Assembly (NCBI GenBank): GCA_024641245.1
Contig: JAHEDK010000001.1
Span: 195,964-259,963 of the forward strand
Direction: 5' to 3'
DNA from: Actinomycetes bacterium
Lineage (GTDB): Bacteria > Actinomycetota > Acidimicrobiia > Spongiisociales > JAHEDJ01
Length of the DNA: 64,000 nucleotides
A program made the translations under genes and the position numbers. Positions 8,949 to 17,013 of the stretch are shown here, one piece after another. Position 1 is the first letter of the stretch. Each line of letters starts with the position of its first letter. The notes below the pieces were generated by a model. The model did not search any database. It was not told the DNA's origin and saw only the letters and a list, made by a program, of their open reading frames with translations.

Positions 8949-9338
8949 ATGAAATCAGCTTGTCGCCACAACGTCACATGGGATGGATCGACCGGAGTAG
9001 TCGCATGCGCCTCATGTGGAGCCGTCGAATGGTGGTCCGACGGACGGCCGCTCGATGCCGCCGAAGGCATGGCTCGGCTATTCGGGCGATTCGAGCTTGT
9101 GAGCACCATGCCATCGCTGCATGCCCCCGCTCCCAATGTACTCGCCTATCGCGCACCCACGCGCCGGACTCGGACGCGCCTCGAAGCATTCCCCATCCGC
9201 CAATGGCTCCTCGTCTCCGACGGGCTGTGGTTGACCCACGACGGCACAATGCTGCTGCTGTGTCCGACGGACCCTGTACTCGCATCCAACATGGGGAATG
9301 GCGTCGAGACGAGCCCTCAGGAGGTGGGGACGAGATAG
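8949..9338 (+). CDS. Hypothetical protein with Cys-x2-Cys motif
   Basis: Hypothetical protein of 129 aa that I do not recognise. Near the N-terminus C5 is followed by CASCG at about residues 20-24, which with H7 could bind a metal, as in small zinc-ribbon proteins. The rest is mixed hydrophobic and charged, with a WLLVSDGLWLTHDG stretch near 86. Its last 22 bases overlap the 3' end of the convergent adenine methylase gene. Codon use looks like that of neighbouring real genes, which supports coding, but there is no ribosome-binding site before the ATG. Confidence 0.5.
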   Translation: MKSACRHNVTWDGSTGVVACASCGAVEWWSDGRPLDAAEGMARLFGRFELVSTMPSLHAPAPNVLAYRAPTRRTRTRLEAFPIRQWLLVSDGLWLTHDGTMLLLCPTDPVLASNMGNGVETSPQEVGTR

Positions 9339-10381
9339 CCGCCGAATGGCTCAACGACTCGATCAACGAGCGTTCCCTCGCCGGCCACCAGCACGTACTC
9401 GAGGTTTCGAAGGTGAGAGACCTCCCCAACCCGTTGACCCTGTGGGTTGTGAATACCGATCTGCGCACCGACATACCGCTTCGAGTCGAAGGCGAGAGCG
9501 AGTACCCGGCCTCGCACCTGCAGCATCTCAACCAGCGCATCGAATTCGATCCAGGACTCGTTGTTGTAAGAGAGCACAAGGAGGGAGGCATCGATCTCCG
9601 CGATCACGGCCCCCAGGGCCGCCGGCATTTCCCGTTTCTTGTTGAAAACACTCTTGGTCGCATCCTCACGGCTGTCCAGTCGCTTGCAGGCCACGCCGTA
9701 ATGCTCGGGGTGATCCCAGGCGACGAGCGTCTCCCAGATGTGGTAGTTCGTGAAGTAGCGATGCTGGTTATAGGGAGGATCGAGATAGGCGAGATCAAAT
9801 GAGCCGAGCTGGCCGGCCAGCTCAACTGCATCGCCGCGCACCGCCCGCCCGCCGCCTGTCAAGAGATCGGGAACCCTTAGTTCGAGCGGTTTGAACGACC
9901 GCGGCGCCCACTCCTTCACATACGCCATCTGAACGCCGGTCGTCGAGTCCACCCGGTCTGCCGCCAGAATCAGGGATGTCAACAGGACCGGATACATCCA
10001 CGAGTCGCGATAATCCGACTCGATCACCTCCCGGATGGCATCGACTCGCTCCGCGTTGTGCGGCTGGAAGAAACGGGATTGGTGGCTGAACGTGTCCGTG
10101 AAATACCCCGCCGAGCCGTCCAAGCCGTTCAGCCGATCGAGGGCGTCGACCACCTCGTCTGTGTCGGCAGTGTCGGCATCGATAGCCAGGTAGCACTTGC
10201 CAAAGACCTCCGAATACCTTGCCGTATCTACCGCAGTCACCAACGCGCCTTTTTCCTTGAAGGCACGAGCCACCCTCGTCGTTCCTGTGAAGAGGTCGAG
10301 CGCGGTGGCGGCACCCGACCCGACCAGCAGGTCACCGAGCACCGGCACGAGACGCCGCTTGGATCCGAGGTATTTGATCAT
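9317..10381 (-). CDS. D12-class DNA adenine N6-methyltransferase (orphan)
   Basis: Protein of 354 aa that transfers a methyl group from S-adenosylmethionine to adenine N6 in DNA. It opens with MIKYLGSKRRLVP, the standard N-terminus of D12/Dam-type enzymes. The SAM-binding motif I is LDLFTGTTRVARAF near 30 and the catalytic motif IV is DPPYN near 205. Start ATG at 10381 is chosen on this conserved N-terminus; an in-frame GTG at 10408 would add nine residues. No restriction enzyme or specificity subunit is adjacent, so it looks like an orphan methylase. The target sequence cannot be read from the protein. Confidence 0.88.
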   Translation of the reverse strand: MIKYLGSKRRLVPVLGDLLVGSGAATALDLFTGTTRVARAFKEKGALVTAVDTARYSEVFGKCYLAIDADTADTDEVVDALDRLNGLDGSAGYFTDTFSHQSRFFQPHNAERVDAIREVIESDYRDSWMYPVLLTSLILAADRVDSTTGVQMAYVKEWAPRSFKPLELRVPDLLTGGGRAVRGDAVELAGQLGSFDLAYLDPPYNQHRYFTNYHIWETLVAWDHPEHYGVACKRLDSREDATKSVFNKKREMPAALGAVIAEIDASLLVLSYNNESWIEFDALVEMLQVRGRVLALAFDSKRYVGAQIGIHNPQGQRVGEVSHLRNLEYVLVAGEGTLVDRVVEPFGGYLVPTS

Positions 10382-10460
10382 TCCCGGCAGGCAACGTACC
10401 ACGGCCACAGGATACGATCCGGCGTTTGACTATTGCCCCTGCACACTCCAGCATCTCACC

Positions 10461-11345
10461 ATGCCGATCGCTCACCTGGAAAACGCGGACATCTTCTACG
10501 AGACCTTCGGCGACGCCCTCGATCAACAAGTGCTCCTAATCGCCGGTCTCGGGGGGCAATTGCTGATCTGGGAAACGGAGTTCTGCGCGCGTCTGGCCGA
10601 CACCGGCACCCGGGTGATTCGCTTCGACAACAGAGACGTCGGGCTCTCCACCATGTTCGACGATGCCGAACTCGACCTATCGATTGCCCTCAGCGAGGCA
10701 CTGGCGGGTAGAGCGATCGAAGTCCCGTACACCCTCTCCGATATGGCCGGTGACGCCCTGGGACTGATGGATCACCTCGGAATCGAACGTGCGCATCTGG
10801 TGGGAGTATCGATGGGCGGCATGATCGCCCAGACGCTGGCGGCAGAGCATCCAGATCGCGTTGCCTCTTTGACGTCGATCATGTCAAGTACCGGAAGCCG
10901 GGTAGTCGGCCAAGCAACCCCGGCCGCCATGGCCGTACTCTTCGAGCGCCCCCCGACCGACCGCCCTGGGGCGATCGATGCCTCGGTACGGGCCCAGCAA
11001 GTGATCTGTAGCCCGGCGTATTTCGACGAGGAAGCGGCGGGCGCGCAAGCCGGGGCGGCCTACGACAGGTCCTTCAATCCGGACGGCTCAGGAAGGCAAC
11101 TCGCCGCCATCTACGCGGCCGGCAACCGTTCCGAGCAGGTAGCCGGGGTCTCCGCTCCAACACTGGTCATTCACGGAGCGCTGGACCCGTTGGTCGACAT
11201 CTCGGGTGGCCGGCACACCGCAGAGATGATCCCGGGCGCAAAACTGCTGATTATCGACGACATGGGCCACGATCTCCCCCGCCCATTGTGGGACAAGCTC
11301 ATCAAGGCTATCTCGACCCATGTGCAGACGGCTTCCACCCCCTAA
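10461..11345 (+). CDS. Alpha/beta-hydrolase fold protein
   Basis: Protein of 294 aa with the alpha/beta-hydrolase catalytic apparatus: nucleophile elbow GVSMGG near 115, acid residue in HGALDPLVD near 245, and catalytic His in DDMGHDLP near 272. The oxyanion region is AGLGGQ near 31. The layout, with a small cap between strands, matches the esterase/3-oxoadipate-enol-lactonase-like group; the substrate is unknown. Start ATG at 10461; the frame is open upstream but lacks family sequence. It is followed nine bases later by yajQ on the same strand, though yajQ appears to have its own promoter. Confidence 0.87.
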   Translation: MPIAHLENADIFYETFGDALDQQVLLIAGLGGQLLIWETEFCARLADTGTRVIRFDNRDVGLSTMFDDAELDLSIALSEALAGRAIEVPYTLSDMAGDALGLMDHLGIERAHLVGVSMGGMIAQTLAAEHPDRVASLTSIMSSTGSRVVGQATPAAMAVLFERPPTDRPGAIDASVRAQQVICSPAYFDEEAAGAQAGAAYDRSFNPDGSGRQLAAIYAAGNRSEQVAGVSAPTLVIHGALDPLVDISGGRHTAEMIPGAKLLIIDDMGHDLPRPLWDKLIKAISTHVQTASTP

Positions 11346-11354
11346 GCTCTCAAT

Positions 11355-11840
11355 ATGCCTACTTTCGACGTTGTCTCCGAAGTGGACCTCCAGGAGGTCC
11401 GCAATGCCGTTGATCAAGCCGCCCGCGAAACGGCCACCCGATACGACTTCAAAGGCACGGCCACAACCGTGGTCCTGCAGGGCGATGAGATCGTCACCGA
11501 GTCGTCGACTGAAGATCGATTGCGGGCCGCCGTCGAGGTCCTCAAAGAGAAACTCATTCGGAGGACCGTGTCACTCAAATCACTCGGGGGTGGCGAGCCC
11601 AAGGAGGTAGGCGGCGGGCGGTATCGCTCCGTGTTCACCGTGAATCAGGGAATCGCTCAGGATGCGGCTCGCGAGCTCAACAAGCACGTGAAGGGCCTGA
11701 AACTGAAGGTCCAGGTGCAAATCCAAGGAGATCGCTTGCGGATCTCAGGAAAGAAGCGGGACGACCTCCAGGAAGCCATCGCCGCCTTGAAAGAACTCGA
11801 CTACCGGATACCGCTTCAGTTCGTCAACTTCCGCGACTGA
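11355..11840 (+). CDS. yajQ: YajQ-family nucleotide-binding protein
   Basis: Protein of 161 aa, full length for YajQ/DUF520 (about 163 aa). The family has two ferredoxin-like domains; some members bind cyclic di-GMP. Seen: the invariant opening PTFDVVSEVDLQEVRNAVDQ, YDFKGT near 31, the central GGGRYRSV and the terminal DYRIPLQFVNFRD. TAAGCT stands exactly 6 nt before the ATG, a clear leaderless-promoter arrangement, even though the upstream hydrolase stop is only nine bases away. Its 3' end overlaps the convergent ABC transporter gene by 17 bp. Confidence 0.95.
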   Translation: MPTFDVVSEVDLQEVRNAVDQAARETATRYDFKGTATTVVLQGDEIVTESSTEDRLRAAVEVLKEKLIRRTVSLKSLGGGEPKEVGGGRYRSVFTVNQGIAQDAARELNKHVKGLKLKVQVQIQGDRLRISGKKRDDLQEAIAALKELDYRIPLQFVNFRD

Positions 11841-13737
11841 GCTGGGATTCCTCGCCCCGAAACTGTGTTTCGAACAAGTCGGCATAGAGACCCCCCTGTT
11901 CGAGGAGCGTTCGATGGTTGCCCTGTTCGACGAGCCGCCCACCATCGATCACGAGGATCCGGTCGGCGGCCAGGATCGTAGACAAACGATGGGCGATCAC
12001 CACCGAGGTCCTGCCGTACATCACCCGCTCGAGCGCCTCCTGGATCAGAGCTTCGGATTGTGAATCGAGGTGCGAGGTTGCTTCGTCGAGAATGAGAATT
12101 CGCGGGTCTTTGAGAATCACCCTGGCCAGTGCCAGGCGCTGCTTCTCACCTCCGGACAACCGGTAGCCGCGCTCACCGACGACGGTCTCAAAGCCATCCG
12201 GGAGGCCGGCGATGAAGTCATAGATGTTGGCAGCCTTGGTGGCCGCTTCGATTTCGGTCGCAGTGGCGTCCGGACGGGCATAGGCCAAGTTGGCGGCGAT
12301 CGAGTCGTGGAACAGGTAGGACTCCTGGGTCACCACTCCGATGGCATCTGCAAGCGTGTCGAGCGTCAGGTTCCGGATATCGTGCCCATCGATCTCGATC
12401 GCTCCCGTCGTTACATCGTAGATACGGGGTAACAGGTAACTCATGGTCGTTTTGCCGGCTCCGCTCCGCCCGACCAGTGCCACGAGTTCACCGGGAGCAA
12501 CGTCAAACGTGATCCGCTCGATCGCCCACTCCCTGGTCGCCACCATTGCGGTCTCAGGAATCGATTGCTCGTACGTGGCGCCCCGGCCAAATCGCTTCAC
12601 CTGGGTGAGGCCCTCCGGCCCGTCGGACTGATAGCGAAACGACACGTCGCTGAACCGGATGGCGCCTTCGACATGGTCGAGATGAACGGCTCCGTCTGCC
12701 TGCCGGATTTCCTGTGGTAGGTCGATCACCTCGAACACCCGTTCGAACGAGACCAGCGACGTGGCGAACTCGACCCTGGCGTTGGACAACGCGGAGAGCG
12801 GACCGTACAGCTGGGCCAGCAGCGCTGAGAACATCACAACCACGCCAATTTTCAGGTCGCCGTTGATGACGAGCCAGCCTCCCACCCAGAACACTGCCGC
12901 CGTTCCGACCGCGCCGACCAGCCCAAGGGCGGCGAAGAACCATCTTCCGATCAAGGCGCGCCGGACTCCGAGATCTCGCACAGCTGCAGCTTCCGCGTTG
13001 AAGCGGACCTGCTCGTCGACACTCCGATTGAAGAGTTTGACGAGCAGAGCTCCGCTGACGTTGAACGTTTCCTGCAAGATGGCCGACATCGAGGCGTTGT
13101 GCTCCATCTGGGCTTCCGCCACCCGTCGAAGGATCTTGGCCACGCCTCGCGCCGGCAGCACGAACAGCGGGAGCGCGGCAATGGCCAGTAGCGTCAGACG
13201 CCACTCGGCTTGCAGCATGACGACGAGGATGAACACTACGGAGATCACATTCGAGGCGATCGTGATGAAGGTGCCGGTCACCGCCTGCTGCGCTCCGACA
13301 ACGTCGTTGTTGATGCGAGAGATCAGCTCACCGGTACGAGTGGCCGTGAAGAAGCGCAACGACATACCCTGGATGTGGGCGAACAGTTCCCGCCGCAGGT
13401 CGAAAATGATCCCCTCCCCGGCTCTGGCACTTAGCCAGCGCTGCAGTGTGCCGAGGACTGCATTGACCAGAGGTACCGCGATCATCCCGGCGCCGAGCCA
13501 CGACAGCAGGGCGAGGTCCCGGTTCGGTATCGCATCGTCGACGAGATATCGGATGAGGATCGGCGGCACGACGCTCAGCGCCGAGATCACCACGATTGTT
13601 CCGAGCACGCCAGCTATCCAGCTCTGATAGGGCCGCCCGTACGCGAAGACCCTGCGCAGAAGGGCGCGATCGATTTGCGGGCGGTCCTGGTTTTCGTCGT
13701 AGGTCAGCCGGGCGTACCAGCCCCCGGAGTGGAAAAT
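11824..13737 (-). CDS. ABC exporter, fused permease and ATPase, possible AUU start
   Basis: Half-size ABC exporter (type IV fold, about 637 aa), probably a homodimer moving lipids or drugs. The N-terminal part holds six membrane helices; the C-terminal part has Walker A GRSGAGKTT, Q-loop VTQES, signature LSGGEKQR, Walker B ILILDEATS and the H-loop IAHR. The first ATG/GTG/TTG in frame is GTG at 13608, inside the first membrane helix. Upstream, 43 further in-frame codons read like the usual cytoplasmic arm of this family (GGWYARLTYDENQDRPQID, RALLRRV). ATT at 13737 follows GGGAG by 6 nt, with a TAGTCT -10 box at 13765-13770. I take ATT as the probable start; a sequencing frameshift is the alternative. 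Confidence 0.9.
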   Translation of the reverse strand: MFHSGGWYARLTYDENQDRPQIDRALLRRVFAYGRPYQSWIAGVLGTIVVISALSVVPPILIRYLVDDAIPNRDLALLSWLGAGMIAVPLVNAVLGTLQRWLSARAGEGIIFDLRRELFAHIQGMSLRFFTATRTGELISRINNDVVGAQQAVTGTFITIASNVISVVFILVVMLQAEWRLTLLAIAALPLFVLPARGVAKILRRVAEAQMEHNASMSAILQETFNVSGALLVKLFNRSVDEQVRFNAEAAAVRDLGVRRALIGRWFFAALGLVGAVGTAAVFWVGGWLVINGDLKIGVVVMFSALLAQLYGPLSALSNARVEFATSLVSFERVFEVIDLPQEIRQADGAVHLDHVEGAIRFSDVSFRYQSDGPEGLTQVKRFGRGATYEQSIPETAMVATREWAIERITFDVAPGELVALVGRSGAGKTTMSYLLPRIYDVTTGAIEIDGHDIRNLTLDTLADAIGVVTQESYLFHDSIAANLAYARPDATATEIEAATKAANIYDFIAGLPDGFETVVGERGYRLSGGEKQRLALARVILKDPRILILDEATSHLDSQSEALIQEALERVMYGRTSVVIAHRLSTILAADRILVIDGGRLVEQGNHRTLLEQGGLYADLFETQFRGEESQLSRGS

Positions 13738-13789
13738 GCCTATCTCCCTGGTTGCTCGGCATAGAGACTAGGCCGGCACACCGGGCTAC

Positions 13790-14581
13790 CTATCCGTCGG
13801 CGGCGGCCGGCGCAGCTTGGTCATCACCGGGTATCAGAGAGTCGGTGCCGGCGGACATGGTCACGCTGGCGAGCGGAACCATCGCCGATGCCATCTCGAG
13901 AGCCATCTCGGAGTCGACCTGCGATCGATGGAACAACTCATACTGGTAGTCACCGGTGATCCAGGCCAGAGTCTCCTCACCACCGGACATGAGCCGCCAA
14001 GCTACCAAGCCGTCGAAAGCGACGGTATCGCAAGAATCAAAATCCCGGTTGTCGAATCGCTCGCATCCGGACATCTCGGGATCCGGATAGGTCACCCAAA
14101 GAACGCCGTACTGGCCGACCGTTCTGCTGACCGTATAGGGCTCCGCCGTCCACATGCCGAATGCCGCGATGAAATCGTTGGCCAGGCTGCCATCCCCATC
14201 AAAGAGGAGTTGTGAGGAGACGAACTCGATGTCATCGGGAAGGAACTCGGGAAAGGCAATGCCGGGGAGCGCGCCGACGATCTCGATGCGGGCCGCCTGC
14301 ACATACTTATCCCCAGCCTCCCTACGCTGGAACACGGCCTGAACCGTTTCTTCGGGAGCAACCGGGTCGAGAGCAAGGAAATCGTTGGACCAGGCCACCT
14401 CGGAGACCGAACGCAGCGTAGGCGCCGGTTGTGTTACCACCGTGGTCTCGCCCCGGCCGGCAGCCCGCTCACCGATCCAGTTGTTGGTCGCCTCGCCGAC
14501 GTTGGACAACGGGTTCTCAGAGCATGCAAAACCAAGCATCCCGCATACGATCAATACCGCAAATATCGCCCGACTCTTCAC
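13790..14581 (-). CDS. Putative lipoprotein, unknown function
   Basis: Secreted protein of 263 aa. GTG at 14581 follows a GGAGGGGGGG site and gives KSRAIFAVLIVCGMLGFACS, a signal peptide with a lipobox GFAC (lipid Cys near 20). An unstructured stretch of about 45 residues follows, then a globular domain with LWVTYPDPEMSGCERFD and DFDSCDTVAFDGL, whose two cysteines could form a disulfide, and a low-complexity Ala-rich tail. No family is recognised. It is divergent from the lipoate-ligase-like gene and sits just upstream of the ABC exporter on the same strand. Confidence 0.7.
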   Translation of the reverse strand: MKSRAIFAVLIVCGMLGFACSENPLSNVGEATNNWIGERAAGRGETTVVTQPAPTLRSVSEVAWSNDFLALDPVAPEETVQAVFQRREAGDKYVQAARIEIVGALPGIAFPEFLPDDIEFVSSQLLFDGDGSLANDFIAAFGMWTAEPYTVSRTVGQYGVLWVTYPDPEMSGCERFDNRDFDSCDTVAFDGLVAWRLMSGGEETLAWITGDYQYELFHRSQVDSEMALEMASAMVPLASVTMSAGTDSLIPGDDQAAPAAADG

Positions 14582-14655
14582 CGACCCCCCCTCCACCTGG
14601 AGGTTATACCCTGGCCGTCTACAGTACAGACGCTCCCGGATTGCGAGAAGTTCCC

Positions 14656-15417
14656 ATGTTGTCCGTCTACGCCGAGTCCTTCTCCTCGTCCCTCGACACT
14701 GCCGTCTCGCATGCGCTGCTCAGAATGGTGGCCGAGGGCGAATGCGGTGAATCCCTGCGCTTGTATCGACCGGATGATGTCGTCGCCTTCGGCAAACGGG
14801 ATGTAGTCACCGACGGGTTCCCGCAGGCGGTTGAGTCGGCCGGGAAGGCAGGATTCGATTCAATCATCCGGTTGGCCGGCGGGCGGGCAGCAGTTTTCCA
14901 TCGCGACACAATTGCCTTCGCCTGGACCATTCCCGCACCGTCGTCCCGCACCGGCAGTACGGAGCGGTTCGAACGCCTGTCGGGTCTGCTAGTGGGCGCG
15001 TTCCGTGCGCTCGGAGCGGACGCGCGAATCGGCGAGGTTCGCGGCGAGTACTGCCCGGGCGAGTTCAGCATCAACCTCGGCGGCATGGTCAAGGTCATGG
15101 GAGTCGGTCAACGACTGATCGCCGGAGCGGCACACGTTGGCGGCGTCATCGTCGTGGATCGGGGTGACCGGATCGCTGAGGTTCTCGTGCCGGTGTATCG
15201 CGATCTTGGCCTCGAGTGGGATCCACGCACGTCGGGTGACCTGGCTTCCGGTGTTCCCGGTCTCAGCTGGCCTCAAGTCCACGGGGCCGTGCTGGGATCT
15301 TTCGCGGAGATCGCCGACATCGCCCCGGCGGCCATCCCGGCTGAGGTACTGACCCGGGCCAGAGCACTGGAGCCGGCGCATGCGGTGGGTGATTGGCAAG
15401 TAGGCAGTGGGCCGTAG
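14656..15417 (+). CDS. Lipoate-protein ligase A / octanoyltransferase family protein
   Basis: Protein of 253 aa with the BPL/LplA/LipB catalytic fold, attaching lipoate or octanoate to a lysine on dehydrogenase E2 or GcvH proteins. Seen: IIRLAGGRAAVFHRDTIAFA near 70 (equivalent of the RRxSGGGxVxHD box, here with Leu-Ala in place of Arg/Ser) and VKVMGVGQRL near 140, the equivalent of KxxGxAQ. The short form lacks the separate C-terminal LplA domain. The ATG at 14656 follows a weak GAGAAG site. The gene ends inside a period-7 repeat that also supplies its stop codon. Confidence 0.82.
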   Translation: MLSVYAESFSSSLDTAVSHALLRMVAEGECGESLRLYRPDDVVAFGKRDVVTDGFPQAVESAGKAGFDSIIRLAGGRAAVFHRDTIAFAWTIPAPSSRTGSTERFERLSGLLVGAFRALGADARIGEVRGEYCPGEFSINLGGMVKVMGVGQRLIAGAAHVGGVIVVDRGDRIAEVLVPVYRDLGLEWDPRTSGDLASGVPGLSWPQVHGAVLGSFAEIADIAPAAIPAEVLTRARALEPAHAVGDWQVGSGP

Positions 15418-15429
15418 GCAACGGCCTAC
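15395..15429. repeat. Period-7 degenerate array with hairpin at convergent gene ends
   Basis: GGCAAGTA is followed by GGCAGTG, GGCCGTA and GGCAACG, an approximate 7-nt period. The last part folds as GTAGGC-AACG-GCCTAC (15414-15429), a short hairpin between the two convergent stop codons at 15417 and 15426 that may serve as a bidirectional terminator. Similar arrays occur at 37492 and 60717. Confidence 0.6.
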
Positions 15430-16337
15430 TTGACAACGCTCACGAACTCGAAGGTGTATTTCTCGAACGTCGTCTCGTTCTTGACCTTGACGACGAAGGC
15501 TTTGCCGGCGGGCGCCGTCGGGAACTCGACTCTGACCCAATATGCCCCTTCCGCGTTGGCTATGGTCGATCCCGAGCCGTAGTCGGAAAGAACGAGGATG
15601 GTCGTGCCGGGTGCGGCGGTGCCGTAGTACTCGTCGTAGGGAGGGATTTCGGCGCATTCACCGTACGTGGCGTAGGCCGTGAAGACCCACTCCGACGGCG
15701 GAGGCTCGGGCTTGGTTGTGGTTGTCGTTGCGGGCGGGTCGTAGTAGACGACGATCGCCGCTTCGGACGTGTTGCCCGCCGCATCGGTCGCAGAGAAGGA
15801 GGCCTTGTTGCCGCCCTCGCCCAGGATCAGAACAATCGACCACTCGCCTTCCTCGGAAACCGTCGCCTCGTACGGCCCGGCCATCACGACGGCGCCGGGT
15901 TCGGTGTGCCCGGCGAACGCAACGGCCGTGTCTTTCAGGTGTTCTCCGTCGGACGGTGAGGTCACCACGAGTTCGGGAGGTACGGTGTCGACCGACGGGA
16001 TCTCGCCGCTCTGCTCGGTCTGCCCTGGTCCGCCCCCTTCGGATGGAACGGAGGGGATTGCAGCGACAGTGGTCACGGTGACCGGAACGGTCGTCGACGC
16101 CGTCGCCAAAGTTGTAGGCGTAGTTTCGGCTGTTTCCGCCTCATCAGAGGCGAACATGTTGGTCTGAAACACCATCAGGCCAACAACGATGACCAGCCCG
16201 AAGGCTCCTGCGAAAGACAGAACCTTGGGAAACAGCGGAAGAGGGCCGGGGGACGATCTCATCATTAGCAACGGATGCCCGGATACGCTCGATTTGAGCC
16301 CATCCACAGCATGCCCCGCTCTCTGATCGAGGTTCAT
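15426..16337 (-). CDS. Sigma-factor partner: single-pass membrane protein with Ig-like and PPYD modules
   Basis: Protein of 303 aa. Residues 1-40 are cytoplasmic (NLDQRAGHAVDGLKSSV), about 41-63 form one membrane helix, and the rest is outside: a Thr/Val-rich linker, an Ig-like module at about 119-200 (PPELVVTSPSDGE to AAIVVYYD), a Thr/Pro hinge, and one module at 216-303 containing PPYDEYYGTAAPGTTI. Both modules are paralogous to those of the protein at 28668-30005. Its ATG overlaps the stop of the ECF sigma gene (ATGA), so the two are translationally coupled. Inference: the short cytoplasmic arm acts as anti-sigma or sensor; no zinc-binding HxxxCxxC motif is present. Confidence 0.8.
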   Translation of the reverse strand: MNLDQRAGHAVDGLKSSVSGHPLLMMRSSPGPLPLFPKVLSFAGAFGLVIVVGLMVFQTNMFASDEAETAETTPTTLATASTTVPVTVTTVAAIPSVPSEGGGPGQTEQSGEIPSVDTVPPELVVTSPSDGEHLKDTAVAFAGHTEPGAVVMAGPYEATVSEEGEWSIVLILGEGGNKASFSATDAAGNTSEAAIVVYYDPPATTTTTKPEPPPSEWVFTAYATYGECAEIPPYDEYYGTAAPGTTILVLSDYGSGSTIANAEGAYWVRVEFPTAPAGKAFVVKVKNETTFEKYTFEFVSVVK

Positions 16338-16849
16338 TCCGGCACCCCCAGTCGGTCGGCGAGGTTTTTCCTGCCTTTGTGGAGATGGACTTTGGCGGTG
16401 CTGGCGGTGCAGCCGAGAATCTCCGCAACTTCGGCCACGGGCCGGTCCTCGAGATAGTGCAATGCGATGGCCTGGGCCTGCCGCTTCGGCAATGATCGGA
16501 CGGCCTGCCAAAAATCCGCGTCGGCCGACTCGAGTTCCGGAAGCGGGATCTGGCGGTCAAAAGCTACTCGGGCCAGTGCTCGTGCTTCCGCCGCCTTCCG
16601 ACGGTAGAGAGACACGGATTTGTTCGAAACGACTCGACGCACCCAGGCACCCGGAGCTTCGTAGCGCCCGACTTTCTCCCACTGCTGGTGTGCCGTCATG
16701 AATGCATCCTGCGCCAGATCCTCGGCCGCCAGCCGACTGCCGGACAAGGCGTATGCGAGTCCGACAACGGCCCTGAACTCACGCTGGTAGAACACGTCGA
16801 ACCGTTCCGGTCGCGCAATGACCTGCATTTCGTTCACGTGCCGCACCAC
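16334..16849 (-). CDS. ECF-type RNA polymerase sigma factor
   Basis: Extracytoplasmic-function sigma-70 factor of 171 aa. Region 2 runs from about 18 to 85 (FYQREFRAVVGLAYAL, AEDLAQDAFMTAHQQWEKV, APGAWVRRVVSNKSVSLYRR). Region 4 runs from about 112 to 165 (LPKRQAQAIALHYLEDRPVA, then the helix-turn-helix EILGCTASTAKVHLHKGRK). This is the SigE/SigM-like layout. GTG at 16849 follows GAGAGAGG by 8 nt; ATG at 16828 is an alternative. A GTAAACC-N16-CGAGT promoter lies upstream, consistent with autoregulation, and the membrane partner is coupled downstream. Confidence 0.93.
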   Translation of the reverse strand: MVRHVNEMQVIARPERFDVFYQREFRAVVGLAYALSGSRLAAEDLAQDAFMTAHQQWEKVGRYEAPGAWVRRVVSNKSVSLYRRKAAEARALARVAFDRQIPLPELESADADFWQAVRSLPKRQAQAIALHYLEDRPVAEVAEILGCTASTAKVHLHKGRKNLADRLGVPE

Positions 16850-16902
16850 GCGGTACGCCTCTCTCTCGTCGCATTACTTCCCTACGGGTCGTGACACCCT
16901 TA

Positions 16903-16930
16903 ACTCGTATCGGCTTCGAGAAAGGTTTAC
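16903..16930 (-). promoter_or_regulatory. Putative ECF-sigma promoter of the sigma operon
   Basis: Read on the minus strand: GTAAACC (16930-16924), 16 nt, then CGAGT (16907-16903). The element is repeated with identical spacing at 28579-28606 before the paralogous surface-protein gene. AAC-type -35 and CG-type -10 boxes are typical of ECF sigma factors. The predicted transcript would start about 45 nt before the sigma gene. This is inference from sequence identity between two sites. Confidence 0.65.
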
Positions 16931-17013
16931 CTAACGGAATTGACCGGCCCGGAAGGCGCGCACCATTTTGACCACCAACTTCCGCGGGTCTGATCCGGCG
17001 TACCATTCGTCAC

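Noticed and set aside
10197-10460. 88-codon N-terminal extension of the alpha/beta-hydrolase
   Set aside because: It overlaps the start of the divergent methylase gene and lacks family sequence; the hydrolase proper begins at the ATG at 10461.
12731-12746. TCGAAC-ACCC-GTTCGA, a sequence that fits the SOS-box consensus
   Set aside because: It lies deep inside the coding region of the ABC exporter, has no -10 hexamer next to it as the two real boxes do, and encodes ordinary residues of the permease-ATPase linker. Probably chance.
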